Positions 1 through 12,405 are shown, numbered from the stretch's first letter. The stretch: 64,000 nt of DNA from Apostichopus japonicus (GCF_037975245.1 NC_092565.1:9470499-9534498); one strand, 5' to 3'. Made by a program: numbers and translations. Notes: a model not told the origin generated them from the letters alone.

Positions 1-422
1 TCTGTCTGTCTGTCTGTGCACTGAGCTATACAACGTAGATATAAGCCGTTGTCTACAATGATTGAACGTTGAACATGATGTTAATCATGAACATGTAGAT
101 CTATATAGTCTTTCATGTCAGAATGATGGACTGTTGTACACAACAGGTAGTATTTTAAATCGGTTCTAGTCTGTGCATGGTGCTATATCGTCCCTACTAT
201 TAGCCGGTGTATATAATGATTGATTGTTGACCTAAAAACAAGGCAATCTCAAATCACGCCGTCCAAACAGTCATTAAGACCTGCAGTATAACCGTCAATC
301 GCAGACTGAAGACATTTTGAAGGAAACAGGTAACTGTAATCATTCATATCTAGCTCAACATGGAACCACATACATAGTCTGAACAAGCAGAGATGTACAA
401 TAATGATTGAGTTTTGTACTTA
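1..422. repeat. Degenerate tandem repeat after a short (TCTG)n
   Basis: Bases 1-16 are (TCTG)4. The block at about 12-75 (GTCTGTGCA..GAGCTATA..ATGATTGA..GTTGA) recurs at about 168-232 with roughly 157 bp spacing and many substitutions. A third partial match (ACAATAATGATTGAG) lies near 397-411. These are old tandem copies with no open frame of note. Confidence 0.55.
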
Positions 423-426
423 ACAG

Positions 427-712
427 GTTCTTTCCACGTGATCCGCCCCGCGGAATGCACATCGTCACGGCCAAAAACGGCACAATAAACCGAAACCGAT
501 CTCTACAAAATCCTAGAATCATATACCAACAAAACATCTCCTCAACCCCACCCAGAGCCGAACAAAACGTCAAGATCTACAAAAGTACAAACCGGCGGCC
601 CGCTCGAAGGCTCACCAATCCCCTTGCCCCCCTCCCCCTTAAGAAAACACCATCGGCCCGAGAAAACAGGTCTCGGCAAACGGTGAAACTCCGCCTCAGA
701 ACCATGCACTAG
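427..712 (+). CDS. Possible 3'-terminal coding exon, basic low-complexity protein
   Basis: From an acceptor-like TACTTAACAG ending at 426 the frame is open for 94 codons to a TAG at 710-712. The conceptual peptide is rich in Arg, Asn, Pro and Lys, begins FFPRDPPRGMHIVTAKNG and ends VKLRLRTMH. It has no recognisable domain and would be disordered. G+C is clearly higher than in the flanks. The strand is rich in A and C and poor in T, which by itself reduces stop codons, so the open frame may be only compositional. The polypyrimidine tract before the acceptor is weak. I do not recognise the protein. No upstream exon is visible because the window starts 426 bases earlier. Confidence 0.3.
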
Positions 713-1364
713 AGTCTCCAGTATTGTGGTTGTAGTTTCTACTAACAGGTTCATTAGTAAGTCATGTCCATACGTACCGTACAGTAAATGATGTCATGTT
801 GTAGACAATGGGTAATCACTATCACTTTTTGTTGTTGTTATATAAGTCACATTTCCATGCAACACGAGTCTCTGTTAAACCAAATCTTGTTAATCCTACC
901 CTAAGTCTGTAACAGCAACTGCCAATTCTGCAAAGATTGACTCTTACATGAATCTCTTTGTATGGAACTGTTGTGTTTGCAAACGCAGACTGTCCTAGAT
1001 AGTTTGTCCTAGCAAGTGTTATGTGTCTGCAAAGTTTGAGTGATGAACCAACTTTTATTTAACCTCAATTCTCTTTGTGGCACGTTTGTGTCTGCAAAGA
1101 TGGACTGTGGAACCAAACTCTGTTAATCTATAATGTGACATGTATTTTTTTAATAAATCCGGGAACACTCTTTCCATATTTACATCACGGATTATGAACC
1201 GAAACTATACGTTTAAAGGGAGAATGGAATTTTAAGGACCTCTTAGTGTTTTGGTGGTTCTATGTTCAAGGATTATCGTTGAAATGCTCAAGTTTTGAAC
1301 ACCTTAGTTTGAAACAAGTGTGTTCCTCCAATGTACGAACATCCAACATTAACACACCAGAAAA
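713..1364. other. Non-coding stretch with degenerate 75-100 bp repeats
   Basis: Between about 894 and 1136 the motif TCTGCAAAG followed by a TTGA/GGAC segment and then GAACCAA..TCTGTTAA appears about three times in diverged form. No gene is supported in this stretch. Confidence 0.45.
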
Positions 1365-1421
1365 ATTCCACTTCACGACCGGTTTCGTCCTTTTTGGACT
1401 GGACTCATCAGGCGAAGGAAT
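1365..1421 (-). ncRNA. Hammerhead ribozyme, type I, minimal stem III
   Basis: Read on the minus strand, every invariant hammerhead core element is present and in order. CUGAUGA lies at 1411-1405. Stem II is GUCC (1404-1401) pairing with GGAC (1390-1387) across a 10-nt loop. GAAA follows at 1386-1383. Stem III is the self-complementary hexamer ACCGGU (1383-1378) with no loop. The cleavage triplet is GUC (1379-1377). Stem I pairs AUUCCUUCGC (1421-1412) with 1376-1365, giving 10 pairs (one G-U) around a 2-nt bulge. Known type I hammerheads with such tiny stem III hexamers occur in Penelope-like elements and other small retroelements, where activity is favoured in dimers. That this copy belongs to such an element is inference, because no element body is recognisable beside it. 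All core bases are intact, so cleavage activity is plausible. Confidence 0.85.
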
Positions 1422-1442
1422 ATATATATATATATATATATA
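1420..1442. repeat. (AT)n microsatellite
   Basis: An uninterrupted AT dinucleotide tract directly abuts the 5' side of the hammerhead ribozyme. Its first bases take part in the end of ribozyme stem I. Confidence 0.9.
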
Positions 1443-4400
1443 GGTGTGTAAACCTTATATTCACTTCCATGTTACATCCAACAGTTCAACAAAAGTTGAC
1501 TTGTGCTATTTATAAAGAAAACCGACTGAAGTTTTAACTGAATACATTTGGAGTTTGGTGACAATCCAATCTAAAGATATCGCTTATTTTGTCCCTGTCC
1601 ATTGATTTAAGGATTTAGTTTCTTTCTTCTTGGATACATCTTATGTTATTTTCTTCCTCATAAGTCAATTTGGAATTCTGTTTCCCTTCTCAGTTTATTT
1701 CCCCTTTTCTTTTCCCTTTCTTCTTGCCATGTTTTCTCTTCCTGTTTGAGGGTCTTATAGCATCACGTTTTATCAATCCTGTGGGTCTTTAACGTTTAAT
1801 AATATTGTAACTTTCGATTATAGAAACATTTAAATCAATCAGATTTTTATACATCAATTGTACTTGATTTTTTCAATATCCGAAATCCCTAAATTGATTC
1901 ACAAACAATTGCAGTTCATGGGGTTAGCAATGGCCAAGTTTCTTTTCACAAAAATGAAGCAAAGTATCAAACATTTTTGGAAAAAAATACAGTTCGCGTA
2001 TGACACATGATTAAATAAGAAATATGCACAAAACTTTTCTGGGCGAATAGAATAGTTAGACTCAGGATTCAAGTAATTCTTTTTTTGTGAGAAGAAACCT
2101 AGAAGAGTTTCTATTTAGTTCGCATAATATTGTCATCACATTTTAATGTGAAACTAAGTGCATAGTTACGGCAGGGAGTCTCCAACAACTCCCTGGTTAC
2201 GGGGAGAACGAAAAGGCTAGAATGTTGGGCAGCAACTGGATTTCGAACAAGTGAGTTCGCTGTTGATTAACTTAACACGTATAACATCAAAACTGTTCCT
2301 GTGTATAGTGTTATAGGTGTAAGATATGGTTAGCACACTTATTTTTATCTACCTCATTAGTTGCACGGTAAACTCTGTGTGATGTGCTAAAATATACGGT
2401 ACAATCTGACTACTGTATAGTGTTACAATGTAGTTTGATCGAATATAACAGGTGGAAATGCATATTCTGTTCCCATGGTGCATTTATAGTGCCATATCAG
2501 CTCAGCTAATGGCGCTTACTTGGAAGAGATCCCCTACATAACCATTTCATAGCTGGGGTTGGGGTGGTGGGGGGTTGGAGGAGTCAGTCAGAACCCTCCG
2601 TAGGCGTCATTCCATACCGTGCTATATCAGGTATTACACCCCACTTTTCACCCCTTTTGACGTAAAAATTAGTTTGGCCACTTAACCCGTTCACTTCTGA
2701 AAGAAATTACCGCGCAAGTGACGTCAATATAACATGCAAATGTGTTCCTCAAAAAGCTTTGCATTTCGTTATTAAATTGACCTTGAAATGTGTAAAAATT
2801 TGAACGTCTGGCTAAATACATGTATCCTGTCGATGTACACTTGATTGAAATATTGGATGCAATGTAGTGTTTCTAAAATGACCTTCTATGTAGAGTAACT
2901 TATTGATTCTTGTTACATAGAAAATGGTAACACAATTTTAACTCGATTGCCGTTTATGAGGTAATTTCTCTGCTATTGCCAGATAGAAAATATTACTAAA
3001 TATGATAAATTCTCGACCATAAATTATTTACGCATGATATTGTTCCAACCTAACGTGATGCGGAAAAATTTAAAGAATGACTTAAGACACACATTTAATG
3101 ATTTTAATATGTTGTTGACTATCATCCGAACCACTTCTAGCTGCAGTCCAAGTTGCATTTTCTATACCACTTTTAAGTTTTTGATAAATGACCCATTAAA
3201 CATCAGTGGTTCATCAATGAAAACGGCTGGACTATATAGTCTAACACACAGAACCAATAAGTCAGTTCTTCAGATGCAACACAAAAATCGATGTGTAATA
3301 TTAAGACCGTTATGGCCTCAAAATTACATGTTTACAATAAATTACTAATTGTCAATTAGAGAACAAATGGTGTTGAATGTTATACAAGAATAAACAGTGT
3401 TGGTTTAAAATGGCAAACGTTTGTTTTTCAAGTACATATGTTTGTAATTGCTAACGCAGGAAGTCACTGAATGATAAGATTGACATCACACTCACCGAAT
3501 GAGTGAAACTCTTTCTCTCTTTCAAAATTAAGCGTGTTTATAAAGTTAATATGCTTAATTTTCCTGTAAAATATTGAATTCTCCTTTCTATTTATTGACT
3601 GAAAGAACCGATAGAGTGTTGAAAATATGCAATATGGGGGAAAAGCTTCATATTTTCCGCTGTCAACAGATATATTTATACGTCGAAGATGTCTCGTCAC
3701 GAAACAGACTTTTACCACCTCAAGACGAGCCGTTAAAATGTCTGTCCATTGATATTCTTCCTCCTGTGTGAGTGGTTGAGATAAAGTGAATACGCCCGGG
3801 AAATCAGAGCAAGACTAAATAGACGGGTAAGGATTGCGAGAGAGAGAGAAGGAATAAATTAATTTGTAAGCATTTACTAAAGGTGTAACTAAATATCTCA
3901 ACTTTACATCGCTTTGATTTGACAGCTCGTCTTTTCTTCTGGTATTTTCTCCTTAGCGACGGGATACGTCTCCGTTTATCGCGGAACTGATGTATATATA
4001 CTTGAAAACAGGAGAAATTGAATACGCGCTGAATGCTGAAATATTAGTATGTGATTCTGATGTAAAAATGCAAGAGGTGATGTGTGTGCCTGATGTGTGT
4101 AGTGCTTTGCTCTTTTTTCAAAATTAAAGGCTATTAAAACCAGAAGGTCATACGTTTCATGAATATGTAAAATAGCATTTTGAATTAAAAGGTACCTTGT
4201 ATATAGGCAGACATAAATTTCGACATGTTTTACACTGTTTCTGAAAATACACTGCTTTCTGTGCCCTTTTTAAATTTAAGAGATGACTTTTAACCTTCGC
4301 ATCATCAGAAGCAATGCAAACCTCAGTAGCAAAACATATAATATTTGTATACCGCTCAAATAACATGTTCACTATAACATCACACAGTTTTCAAGGAGAA

Positions 4401-5423
4401 ATGGCTTTGAAAGACATTCAAGGGTGCTTTGTTGTTCATAAGAATGTATGTACTGGTTGCGTTGTTAGGTTTTACTTTTGTCAACCTGTACGGCCTATAA
4501 CCCTAACTAATTATATAGGTTTAATATGTTTGAGATATGAATTCGAATCTATCATTGTAGCGGGCCACTTTAAAGAAGACACATGCCCAACCATTATCTT
4601 TAACTTATATATGATACATATGTAAAGAATAACCTCCCCCTCCCCACCTCTCTCAAACAGCTAAGAAAATGTTTGCTCTGTGTGGGAGGTATCCCAGTAT
4701 AAATGTCATGTCTCGGGGTAGTCATGTTGTAAATCTGTGACGTCATAATACCGCTAGGATCTGAAACCTATTACTTTCTCTTTGTATTTTCAATTTCATA
4801 CTTTCAATGTAAAGTGATAAAATTGTTGACATTGAAACCAATTATGTCAATAAATCATTATGTCATGTTAAGAGCTTCAACACTTGTAGATTCAGAATTT
4901 TAAAAACCCTTCTAAATGACAGAATATAAGCATTGTAGTAAATATAGAAAAATGAAGCACGTGTCACTTGATGATATAATATTTAGACTTGACCAAGTCT
5001 TGGGGCTTGTGTGTGAAGGAACGTTAAATCTGTGATATTATATCTATCAAATTGAATAAGATTTTCTGAGTTCTTTGTGGAATTTGTTCATGACAGTTAT
5101 CTCTACAATATTTTGTCTCCTTAAATTTATAGATGTCGGGAAAAGGGGGTGTCAGTCACCGTACGTATACTTTAAAGTGCGAGATAAGTGTTTAGAGTTA
5201 ACGATAGCTTACAATTTAATAGACATATATCGATAGATAAACTACTCAAACCGATATGAGTTTACTTTGAGCTCATTAATTCACTATATACACGGACTAT
5301 ACAAGGTAGGCTGGACTTTTTCCTTATATGACACGCCATTGTCTCAACTTGTACGTATAGATGCTATTTCTTCTGTTGTATTCGGTCTGACCTCTCTATA
5401 TAGTCGACATTTGTATTAGGACA
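1443..5423. other. AT-rich DNA without a supported gene
   Basis: Only short open frames are present. Visible structure includes a perfect 8-bp hairpin, CAGGGAGT at 2172-2179 with ACTCCCTG at 2188-2195, and a G-rich run at about 2552-2583 (GGGGTTGGGGTGGTGGGG). A donor-like GTGAGT lies at 3767 after a 65-codon open frame (3574-3771). That frame has no convincing acceptor or composition and is not called. Confidence 0.5.
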
Positions 5424-5663
5424 GATAAGTTCTTCAACGCCGGTACCTTCCAATCATAAGGTCCCCGGTTCGAGTCACTCCAAGATCAATGTATATGTCG
5501 TCCAGTTACAGAGTTGTTGACAATTGACAATTCATAATCATGGACGTTAAATATGAATGTAAGAGACTGACTTCGGTCAGCTTGCGGCTTTGATAAGCTA
5601 ATGAGGCTTCTTCGCGAGTTCCTGCTTGCAGGAGGATCTAAAATACATACATACATACATACA
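5424..5663 (+). mobile_element. tRNA-derived SINE, family 1, copy 1
   Basis: This is the only plus-orientation copy of a family also present at 21.8, 40.0 and 45.0 kb. Its tRNA-like head is partly decayed (A box degraded), but the B box GGTTCGAGTCACTCC at 5467-5481 is clear. A shared body follows: GACTGACTTCGGTCAGC, then a segment around GCTAATGAGGCTTCTTCGCG and CTGCTTGCAGGAGGATC. The 3' end is a (ATAC)n tail up to 5663. RNA polymerase III promoter boxes plus a short simple tail are the hallmarks of tRNA-derived SINEs, which are mobilised by LINE enzymes. Confidence 0.8.
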
Positions 5664-6393
5664 ACGCGGATCGAGATGCCAGCTTAAATTAAATATTTCT
5701 TTCATTGATAGACAAGAATTATACACGTATATGATAAATAATATTATTTTAACTGAAAAAAGAGGCTTTTACTTGATTATAATGCCGTTTCTAAAAGGGA
5801 ATCTTTAATTAAAATACAGTGTCCGGGTGACCCGAATTAATTAACAGTAAAGACTAACAGTGTATGCTACACATGGGATAAGGCTCTCGTCCTCAGGTCA
5901 CGGGCCAAAATCCCATATGAATGCACTCATGATCAAGATAAGGAGTCGGCAAAGGATCAGATCACAAGCGCGTGATCAGATGACGAGTCAAAATATGCAT
6001 ATGAACGCTCCTGTGATATGATGACGTGCTTTGGTTCTATCGCAATGGGTACTATACATAGCCTCGATACTGTATTTCAGGGCGGGAATTTAACAACATT
6101 ATGCAATTGAAGTTTGCGGTTTCTAGCCGGTACCATTTATGTTACTGTTGTATAAGGAACACACCTTTTTATAGGAAATTCTCCGAGTCGTCAGCCTCAC
6201 CTTATGATACGAAATAAATAATGGGGTGGGGGGGGGGGTATTTACCGATTTTAGTTATTGTCCATTCTGCTCTTCTTGGTTAAACGACAAAATGTTTTTT
6301 GTAAAACAAGCATGGGCACGAAATTAAATTTAGTTCTTGAACCAAAAGCTCGACCAGTTTGTTCACGGAAGCTTCATCAGCAACTGTATTTGT
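5664..6393. other. Intergenic stretch with a short palindrome and a G tract
   Basis: It holds a perfect GATCAC/GTGATC hairpin (5960-5965 and 5972-5977) embedded in several GATCAGAT words, an 11-base G run at 6228-6238, and at 6349-6380 on the minus strand a decayed hammerhead-like motif described in the findings. No coding signal was seen. Confidence 0.5.
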
Positions 6394-6718
6394 AGAAGGC
6401 TAGGGTTATCCCAATTGAGAGATTATAGTTGAATAAGGCTAGGGTTATCTGCAATTGAGAGTTTTAGTTTAGGAGGCTATAGGGTTATCCACAGTTGAGA
6501 GGTTGTATACTTGTAGTTGTAGTTATAGAAGGCTAGGTTTATCCAGAATTGAGAGGTTATAGTTTAAGAAGGCTAGGGTTATTCACAGTTGAGAGGTTAT
6601 AGTTTTAGAAGGCTAGGGTTTTCCGCTGTTGAGAGGTTATAATTTAAGAAGGCTAGGGTTATCCACAGTTGAGAGGTTATAAGAAGTCTATAGGTTATCC
6701 ACAGTTGAGAGGTTATGT
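6394..6718. repeat. Minisatellite, unit about 39 bp, 8 copies
   Basis: The unit reads GAAGGCTAGGGTTATCC followed by ACAGTTGAGAGGTTATAG and a TTTA spacer. Eight consecutive copies can be counted. The third copy carries an extra GTAGTTGTAGTTATA segment, and the last two have shortened spacers. Copies 5-8 are closer to each other than to copies 1-2. Confidence 0.9.
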
Positions 6719-9385
6719 GGTTACACCAAAAATACCCCTAAGCCCTTATTTGTTCATTATTTGCGCGGAGATACTTTATCTACCAAAGGGAACAATAATA
6801 ATTTAAGTCTTTTGCATATGCTCCAAACCTTCAATTCTAAAAAGGTGTCACAATGCTTGGTATCAACGTGCCTTCATCGTTGGGTAAAATTAGTATTGTC
6901 AAAACTTTTGTTTCATTACATCTGGTTTATCTTTTTAAAGTCCTCCAAAATTCTCCAGCACATTTCATCGGCGAATTGGAGACCACTGTTTTAATTTCAT
7001 CTGGTCTCAGAAAGCACATAAGTTATAAAGCGACCTAACCTTGTTAATGATATTATAGTCAAGGGTGGCCTAAAGTTACTCATATTTTATATTTCATTCC
7101 TACCTAATTTGGATAAAGGCATAATGACAAAAGTGATTCGTATCGAAAACATTTTTACCATTACCTCGAACAGCCAGGGAAAAATCTGCTTTTTGACTGT
7201 AACTATATCCGATGTTATTATTCGCAATGGTTTCATTAAAGATGTTTCTTATGCTAATAGTCCTGTTGAATATTAATGAACCGGTAGACAAACACGGCCA
7301 CCAAAATGTATGGAAAAATGGTCATAAAATTAACTATAAGAATACTATTTATTACCTTTCTTGGACCGTAAAAGGAGTGGTGTATGCGAAAAAAATCTAT
7401 TTAACGATAACAGTGATGTCCTAACGTTTACGTATGTTCAAAATATGTTTAATATAGAGGCTGTCATTTGACATTAGATTATAGCTTGCTTCCCTCTATT
7501 CCCTTGAGGAGAGTTGATTGTTTGATAAAAAATGTTGCAGCTATTTCCAAGTGCAACTTTCGCGAAGCTCAATGCAGCTTAAATTTTTCCCCAATTTCTT
7601 TTCAGATATTGAATCGTTTTGTTTATAGAATTGTTTCTTGGTATATGTAACGTTTTCTTTCTGAAAATGAACGACAAAATGATATTGAAATAAATATAAA
7701 ATAATTTTCTGTGTGTACTTGGTAATGAAGTTGATCATTTTGGGATTGTAACATAAGGACATCGTCCATTTTGAATGTGGAACATATACATTTTAGGCCA
7801 ACAATTCTTTTTCTCAAGGCAGGGGCTTATTTTCTAAAACAGCTGTATACTTTTATTTAATTTTCGTTTTAAACCGAAATGTTAAAGTTTTATAACGAAA
7901 TCGGAAGTAAATAGTCTTACACTAAACGAATTCTTATTTCAATTCAAATTTTGGTTTAGGTTTGGTTTGAAGTTGGAAAATCTGTTCAGACGGTGAATTG
8001 TCGTACAACGATTGCTTGTAGTTCATTAATTGATGAAACTGCTTTCCCTAATTGTAACTTCCATTTAATTAATTGGCCTCGACTACTGTTTAAGCATATG
8101 GAATACGTTATAATGTTTGTTATTGTTTTCTGTTGGACAAGAAAAGATTTGAAATAAAAAAATGGGAAGATAATCCGTGGAAGAACATTCCTGAAATTGA
8201 GCATGTTTGAAAGCAGTATATCCTAAAAACTGTCATAGCTATAGAAACATTTCTAGCATCATATTGTTTACTTTTGTTCTTCAATTATGAGCATATTAAG
8301 ACTAACTGTTGCCTAAAATTCCTTTCAAAGCTGATAAGTGTTGCCCTACAGTGGCGTCTGCGTTGTTTCAAACTTAGAAGCAAGGTAATATTAATTTCCC
8401 CTTTCGAATGAAAGGGGTATGAACGTTTATAGAAGGACTATAGCGGCTAATCAATGGTTTAAAAAGGGGAAGAGGTGCGGCAACCTGGGGTCGTTAAAGC
8501 CGACTCCCATTCATTAAGGAGGGGGTCTGGGGTCATCTCAAGAAAAAAATATAAAAGTTTGGACGTCTGAGATTCTGATGCTTTCATATTTATTTAAGAT
8601 ATTAGCATATTACGATATCTCTGCTTGTTGGTGAAATGTTTGCTGAAGTTTTAACAATCATGAATATTCATTGTTTGACTGTCTATAATATTTAGGAAAG
8701 GGTAGGGAGGGGATGGTGGTGCATGGGGGTGGGGGAGAGGAGACGATATACCGTACTGAGGAGTGTTATAACGCACGGCAGTACAGTATCATTATCTCAT
8801 TGTTATGCTTTTTGTGATGTTATTCTTCGATTCATCAACTTAAAATAATATAGATCTATGACATAACTAACCTCTCCAATATTTCCTCTCATTTAAGACG
8901 TGCAAGTGCCTTGCACTCTTTGAATAAATAAGACAATGTGGTGCGACCTCATCGTAAAATGGCATAGATTCATACAGAAAAACGTGACTTTAACTTGGTT
9001 TATCTTATATATAGTACACCAAGTGAAATATGATACCAGTAGTTTAAATTCGGCGTTATGCTCCTTACATTGTTTACTATAACAATACGCATCCCCCCGC
9101 CCCAACCCCACCCTCCCTTATACCGTATTCACTTTTGTTCATAATACAGCTTTGAACTACGTACAGACTGGTGTACTCTACTTGAGTCTTTCATGAAAGT
9201 CAATAAAGTAGTTTGTTATATCACATCTCTGTATGTAGCTTAATCTGTCTTGAAACGATTGTAATCATATTGTTAACATGCCCAATGAATTTTGTTTTCA
9301 ATTGGTAGCGCACATTTTATTATAGGCTTTAGACAAAGATATATTGTGACGCTTATTTGCAATAAAAAACTCTGTTGTTATTATT
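6719..9385. other. AT-rich DNA without a supported gene
   Basis: Open frames of 60-77 codons occur on both strands, but none has splice-site support or recognisable composition. A G-rich purine run lies at about 8697-8742. A polypurine/polypyrimidine bias and long A/T runs dominate the rest. Confidence 0.45.
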
Positions 9386-9650
<265 letters not shown>

Positions 9651-9713
9651 TGTAAAGTGTTGATAGAAGCCAGCTTATAAAATAGTTTTATTTTTTCTCC
9701 TTTGTTTTGACAG

Positions 9714-9908
9714 GAATTTGCTGAATTTTAACCGACTGCAGGAACAAACGAGTAGGCACAACTTGTTAGGTGATCGTGGTGAAGATTGTCTATAAAGGGA
9801 CAACAAAAACCCAACCCATATCACAGAAGGGCTCATAGGTTACACATAAGAGTACAGGTTATTTCGACAGCAATATGACTGCATCTGGCTTCCGTAGTGT
9901 TGAGGACG
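9714..9908 (+). CDS. Possible exon holding a start codon (5'UTR plus 11 codons)
   Basis: A strong acceptor lies just upstream: a pyrimidine-rich run (TTTTCTCCTTTGTTTTGACAG) ending at 9713. The segment ends at 9908 before GTAAGTAC, an excellent donor. An ATG at 9875 opens MTASGFRSVED, with the next codon split at the donor. Upstream of the ATG all frames are interrupted, so this would be a 5'UTR-plus-start exon. A 26-codon open stretch from the acceptor in another frame (NLLNFNRLQEQTSRHNLLG.., ending at a TAA) is the alternative reading. No partner exon is identified and I do not recognise the protein. Confidence 0.35.
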
Positions 9909-12323
9909 GTAAGTACTCATTTTGGTGGGAGACTTGGATGGGTGAGGAGTTGGCGAGAAGGCAAGTATTTACCCACAGAACCCCGGTACCACCGTCTCGA
10001 GGACCCCTACACATACACACACATACATACGCACACATATCCCCCTTCCCCATCGAATGAAAATGTTAACTTTGTGGTTCCTATGTTCTGACAATTTACG
10101 TACAAATGCGTATTTAGACAGTTCTGTACCGATATGAGTATAGGCTAATGTCACCCGTTTGGCTCCCCTTGGCTTTCGCAGATAATATATTACAGTGTTT
10201 TGCAAACCATGGTATAGCAGGGCGAATTTGTTTGTTTTTATTTATATTCACTTCATGATCGGTTTGTCTGTAAAGTACAGAGATATTTTCGTTCTCGAAG
10301 GACACACACATGCACACACATAATTTGCTGTACATATAATCCGTCGATCACTTTATGAGATTGGTTTCCGTTGACAAGTGTTGTCGTTGTACAACGTCTC
10401 TGTATGTTTTTGTCTCTTAAAGGGATCAAGAAGGCTCACGATTAAACAAACACATTTACGCAGAGCGTGTGAAACAAAGCACGTTGAACCAACTCCCATG
10501 TAGATAGCTTGTTCCGTATACGACATCACAAGGTTTTGCGCAATATACTTATCTGAATAAAATAAATGCATTTTAAAATGTTATTTCTCAGCAACGCAGC
10601 CTTCGTTAGGCTCTTTAACTTTCCATCCTATAAAGTTTGTCTGCTTTTAATCAAAGGTATAAAACTCTGAATTTATAACCACTTAGACACTAAAAAGATT
10701 CCTACGAAAAGCCTTGTTATCCAATGTCCTGCAAAATGGCCAAGACAAGTGCCTTCAAAAGTGTCGACCGTGTACCGATGGGGTACTTCCTGATTACATT
10801 CCACTTACTCTACTTCCTGTGTTGTATTCGGGAGAGCACTAATAAATTGAGCACGCCCTCTTTTTTTTTACCGTTATAGCTCAGTGCCATATATAAAAGC
10901 GTTACTTGTGTTGTATTGTCGGTTTGTATTGTCGGTTTGTCATTCTGACGTAGTTATGTAATATTCACACTAACGTCACCCCTCTTCCGCTCCCACTCAC
11001 CCCATCTAACCACGGGAGCTACATGGGTGAAACTAAGTTTGTTTCAATAACAGATACTTTGACGACCATGCCTATGATCTTATATATACTTTTCGATTTT
11101 GTTGGGCCAATGTACCAACTGATATTTTTCAGCGATAATAATTTGACAACGATCATATACACTCCATCGTTAATTTTGGTTGCTTCGTTACTGTTTAACT
11201 TCTACATGTTTTTAAAGTGAGAATCACAGCATACCATTAAAAATTCTCTCTTGAAATGACCTACTACACTATAAGGAACTCATTGCACTTCATGACCATA
11301 GAGCGACTATTATCCTGTTAACAATTATGAGATTATTATTTTTTTTTTTACCGTGAAAATCACAGTTCATTTTTTTTCTCAGGCTTACTCTAAGGTTGCC
11401 AAACACATGAATATTTTATAAGCACGCCAGATTGAGTCTGTCCAATTTTTTTTCAGTATTTGAAGGCGGACTGAGTGGCGTGCGCTGGGGGGGGGGGGGG
11501 CGGGGGTGGTGCGTGGCCCCACGTTTATCGTCAGTTGGGGGTGACATGTTCTGTTGAGTTTTGTTTTTAAATTCAAAGTTCTTATTAGTACAATGTTGCT
11601 TGATCTCATTGTAGAAAGTTTAAGTGTGTCTCAGAATGCACCATTTAACCTCCAATGACTTTATTTGTTTTATGGAGGAAGGCCCGCAGAACCCCTGCAA
11701 GGGGTTGTTATTATCGGCTATACAACCAAAACCTTTATTCGTAATCTTTTCAATCCTTGTACAACCCGTGGCATACAGGTTCTGGCCCCTACTTAACTCA
11801 GTCGGAGGAAATTTGGAATTAAGCCCCCCCCCCCCCCCAACCACCATTGAAATCCTGTGCACGTCACTGATTCATGAAATCTTATCAACTGAACGCATAC
11901 CCCGATTCAACTCCCTCCACTTTACCCCTCCTCCCCCCCCCCCTTGTTTTCAAAATACACCTGATGGCATTCAAGTAATTCTGAAGATATATTTGATTAT
12001 ATTATTTATGTTTTCAATACCAATTCTAAAATCTTTTGTCTCGTTTAATCTATGAGTTATTCATGCGAGCATGATTTGCCTTAACAAAATGTAAAGTCGG
12101 TTAACCAGCATGATGTCATAAGAAAGTTAGAAACTTCCATATTTGTTATATCAATATCTATCGAAAGCATTTCGTTCTAATTAAACCTATCAAACGCCCT
12201 CACTTTCGTAGATTTATCCAAGGAAGTCCCTATACATGTATATTGTTATATTCAAATCCTAACCAAAGCCCCTATAGTTAAAACTCACCAGTCTTTCCTT
12301 CACCTCCCCACCCCCACCACCAC
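9909..12323. other. Stretch with simple repeats and long G/C tracts, no firm gene
   Basis: It contains a (CA)/(CATA) repeat at about 10006-10041, a 14-base G run at 11487-11500 and C runs at 11824-11838 and 11933-11943. An open frame at 11624-12055 (143 codons) spans the two C runs and reads as poly-Pro there, so I do not call it. A 65-codon hydrophobic frame at 11023-11220 and a 48-codon frame starting MAKTSAFKSVDRVPMGYFL at 10736 are unrecognised and lack splice support. Confidence 0.45.
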
Positions 12324-12405
12324 AGCCTCGATGCAAGGGGACATGGGCTTGAGAGCGGATCAGTCGTTCGGTTTTCGTGCCCAGGTTCTTTCGTGGGTGA
12401 CTTTA
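12324..12405 (+). mobile_element. Dispersed repeat family 3, copy 1 (fragment)
   Basis: It shares CTCGATGCAAGGGGAC, GAGAGCGGATCAGTCGTTCG and a GTGCCCAGGTTCTTTC..GGTGAC end with copies near 13.5-13.8 kb and an inverted copy near 14.3 kb. It has no coding capacity. The family is probably a non-autonomous transposon or satellite-like element. Confidence 0.7.

Noticed and set aside
3574-3771. 65-codon frame ending at a GTGAGT
   Set aside because: No convincing acceptor, and the peptide composition is not distinctive.
11624-12055. 143-codon plus-strand frame with poly-Pro blocks
   Set aside because: The Pro blocks are the C homopolymers, and the rest has no recognisable protein features or splice sites.
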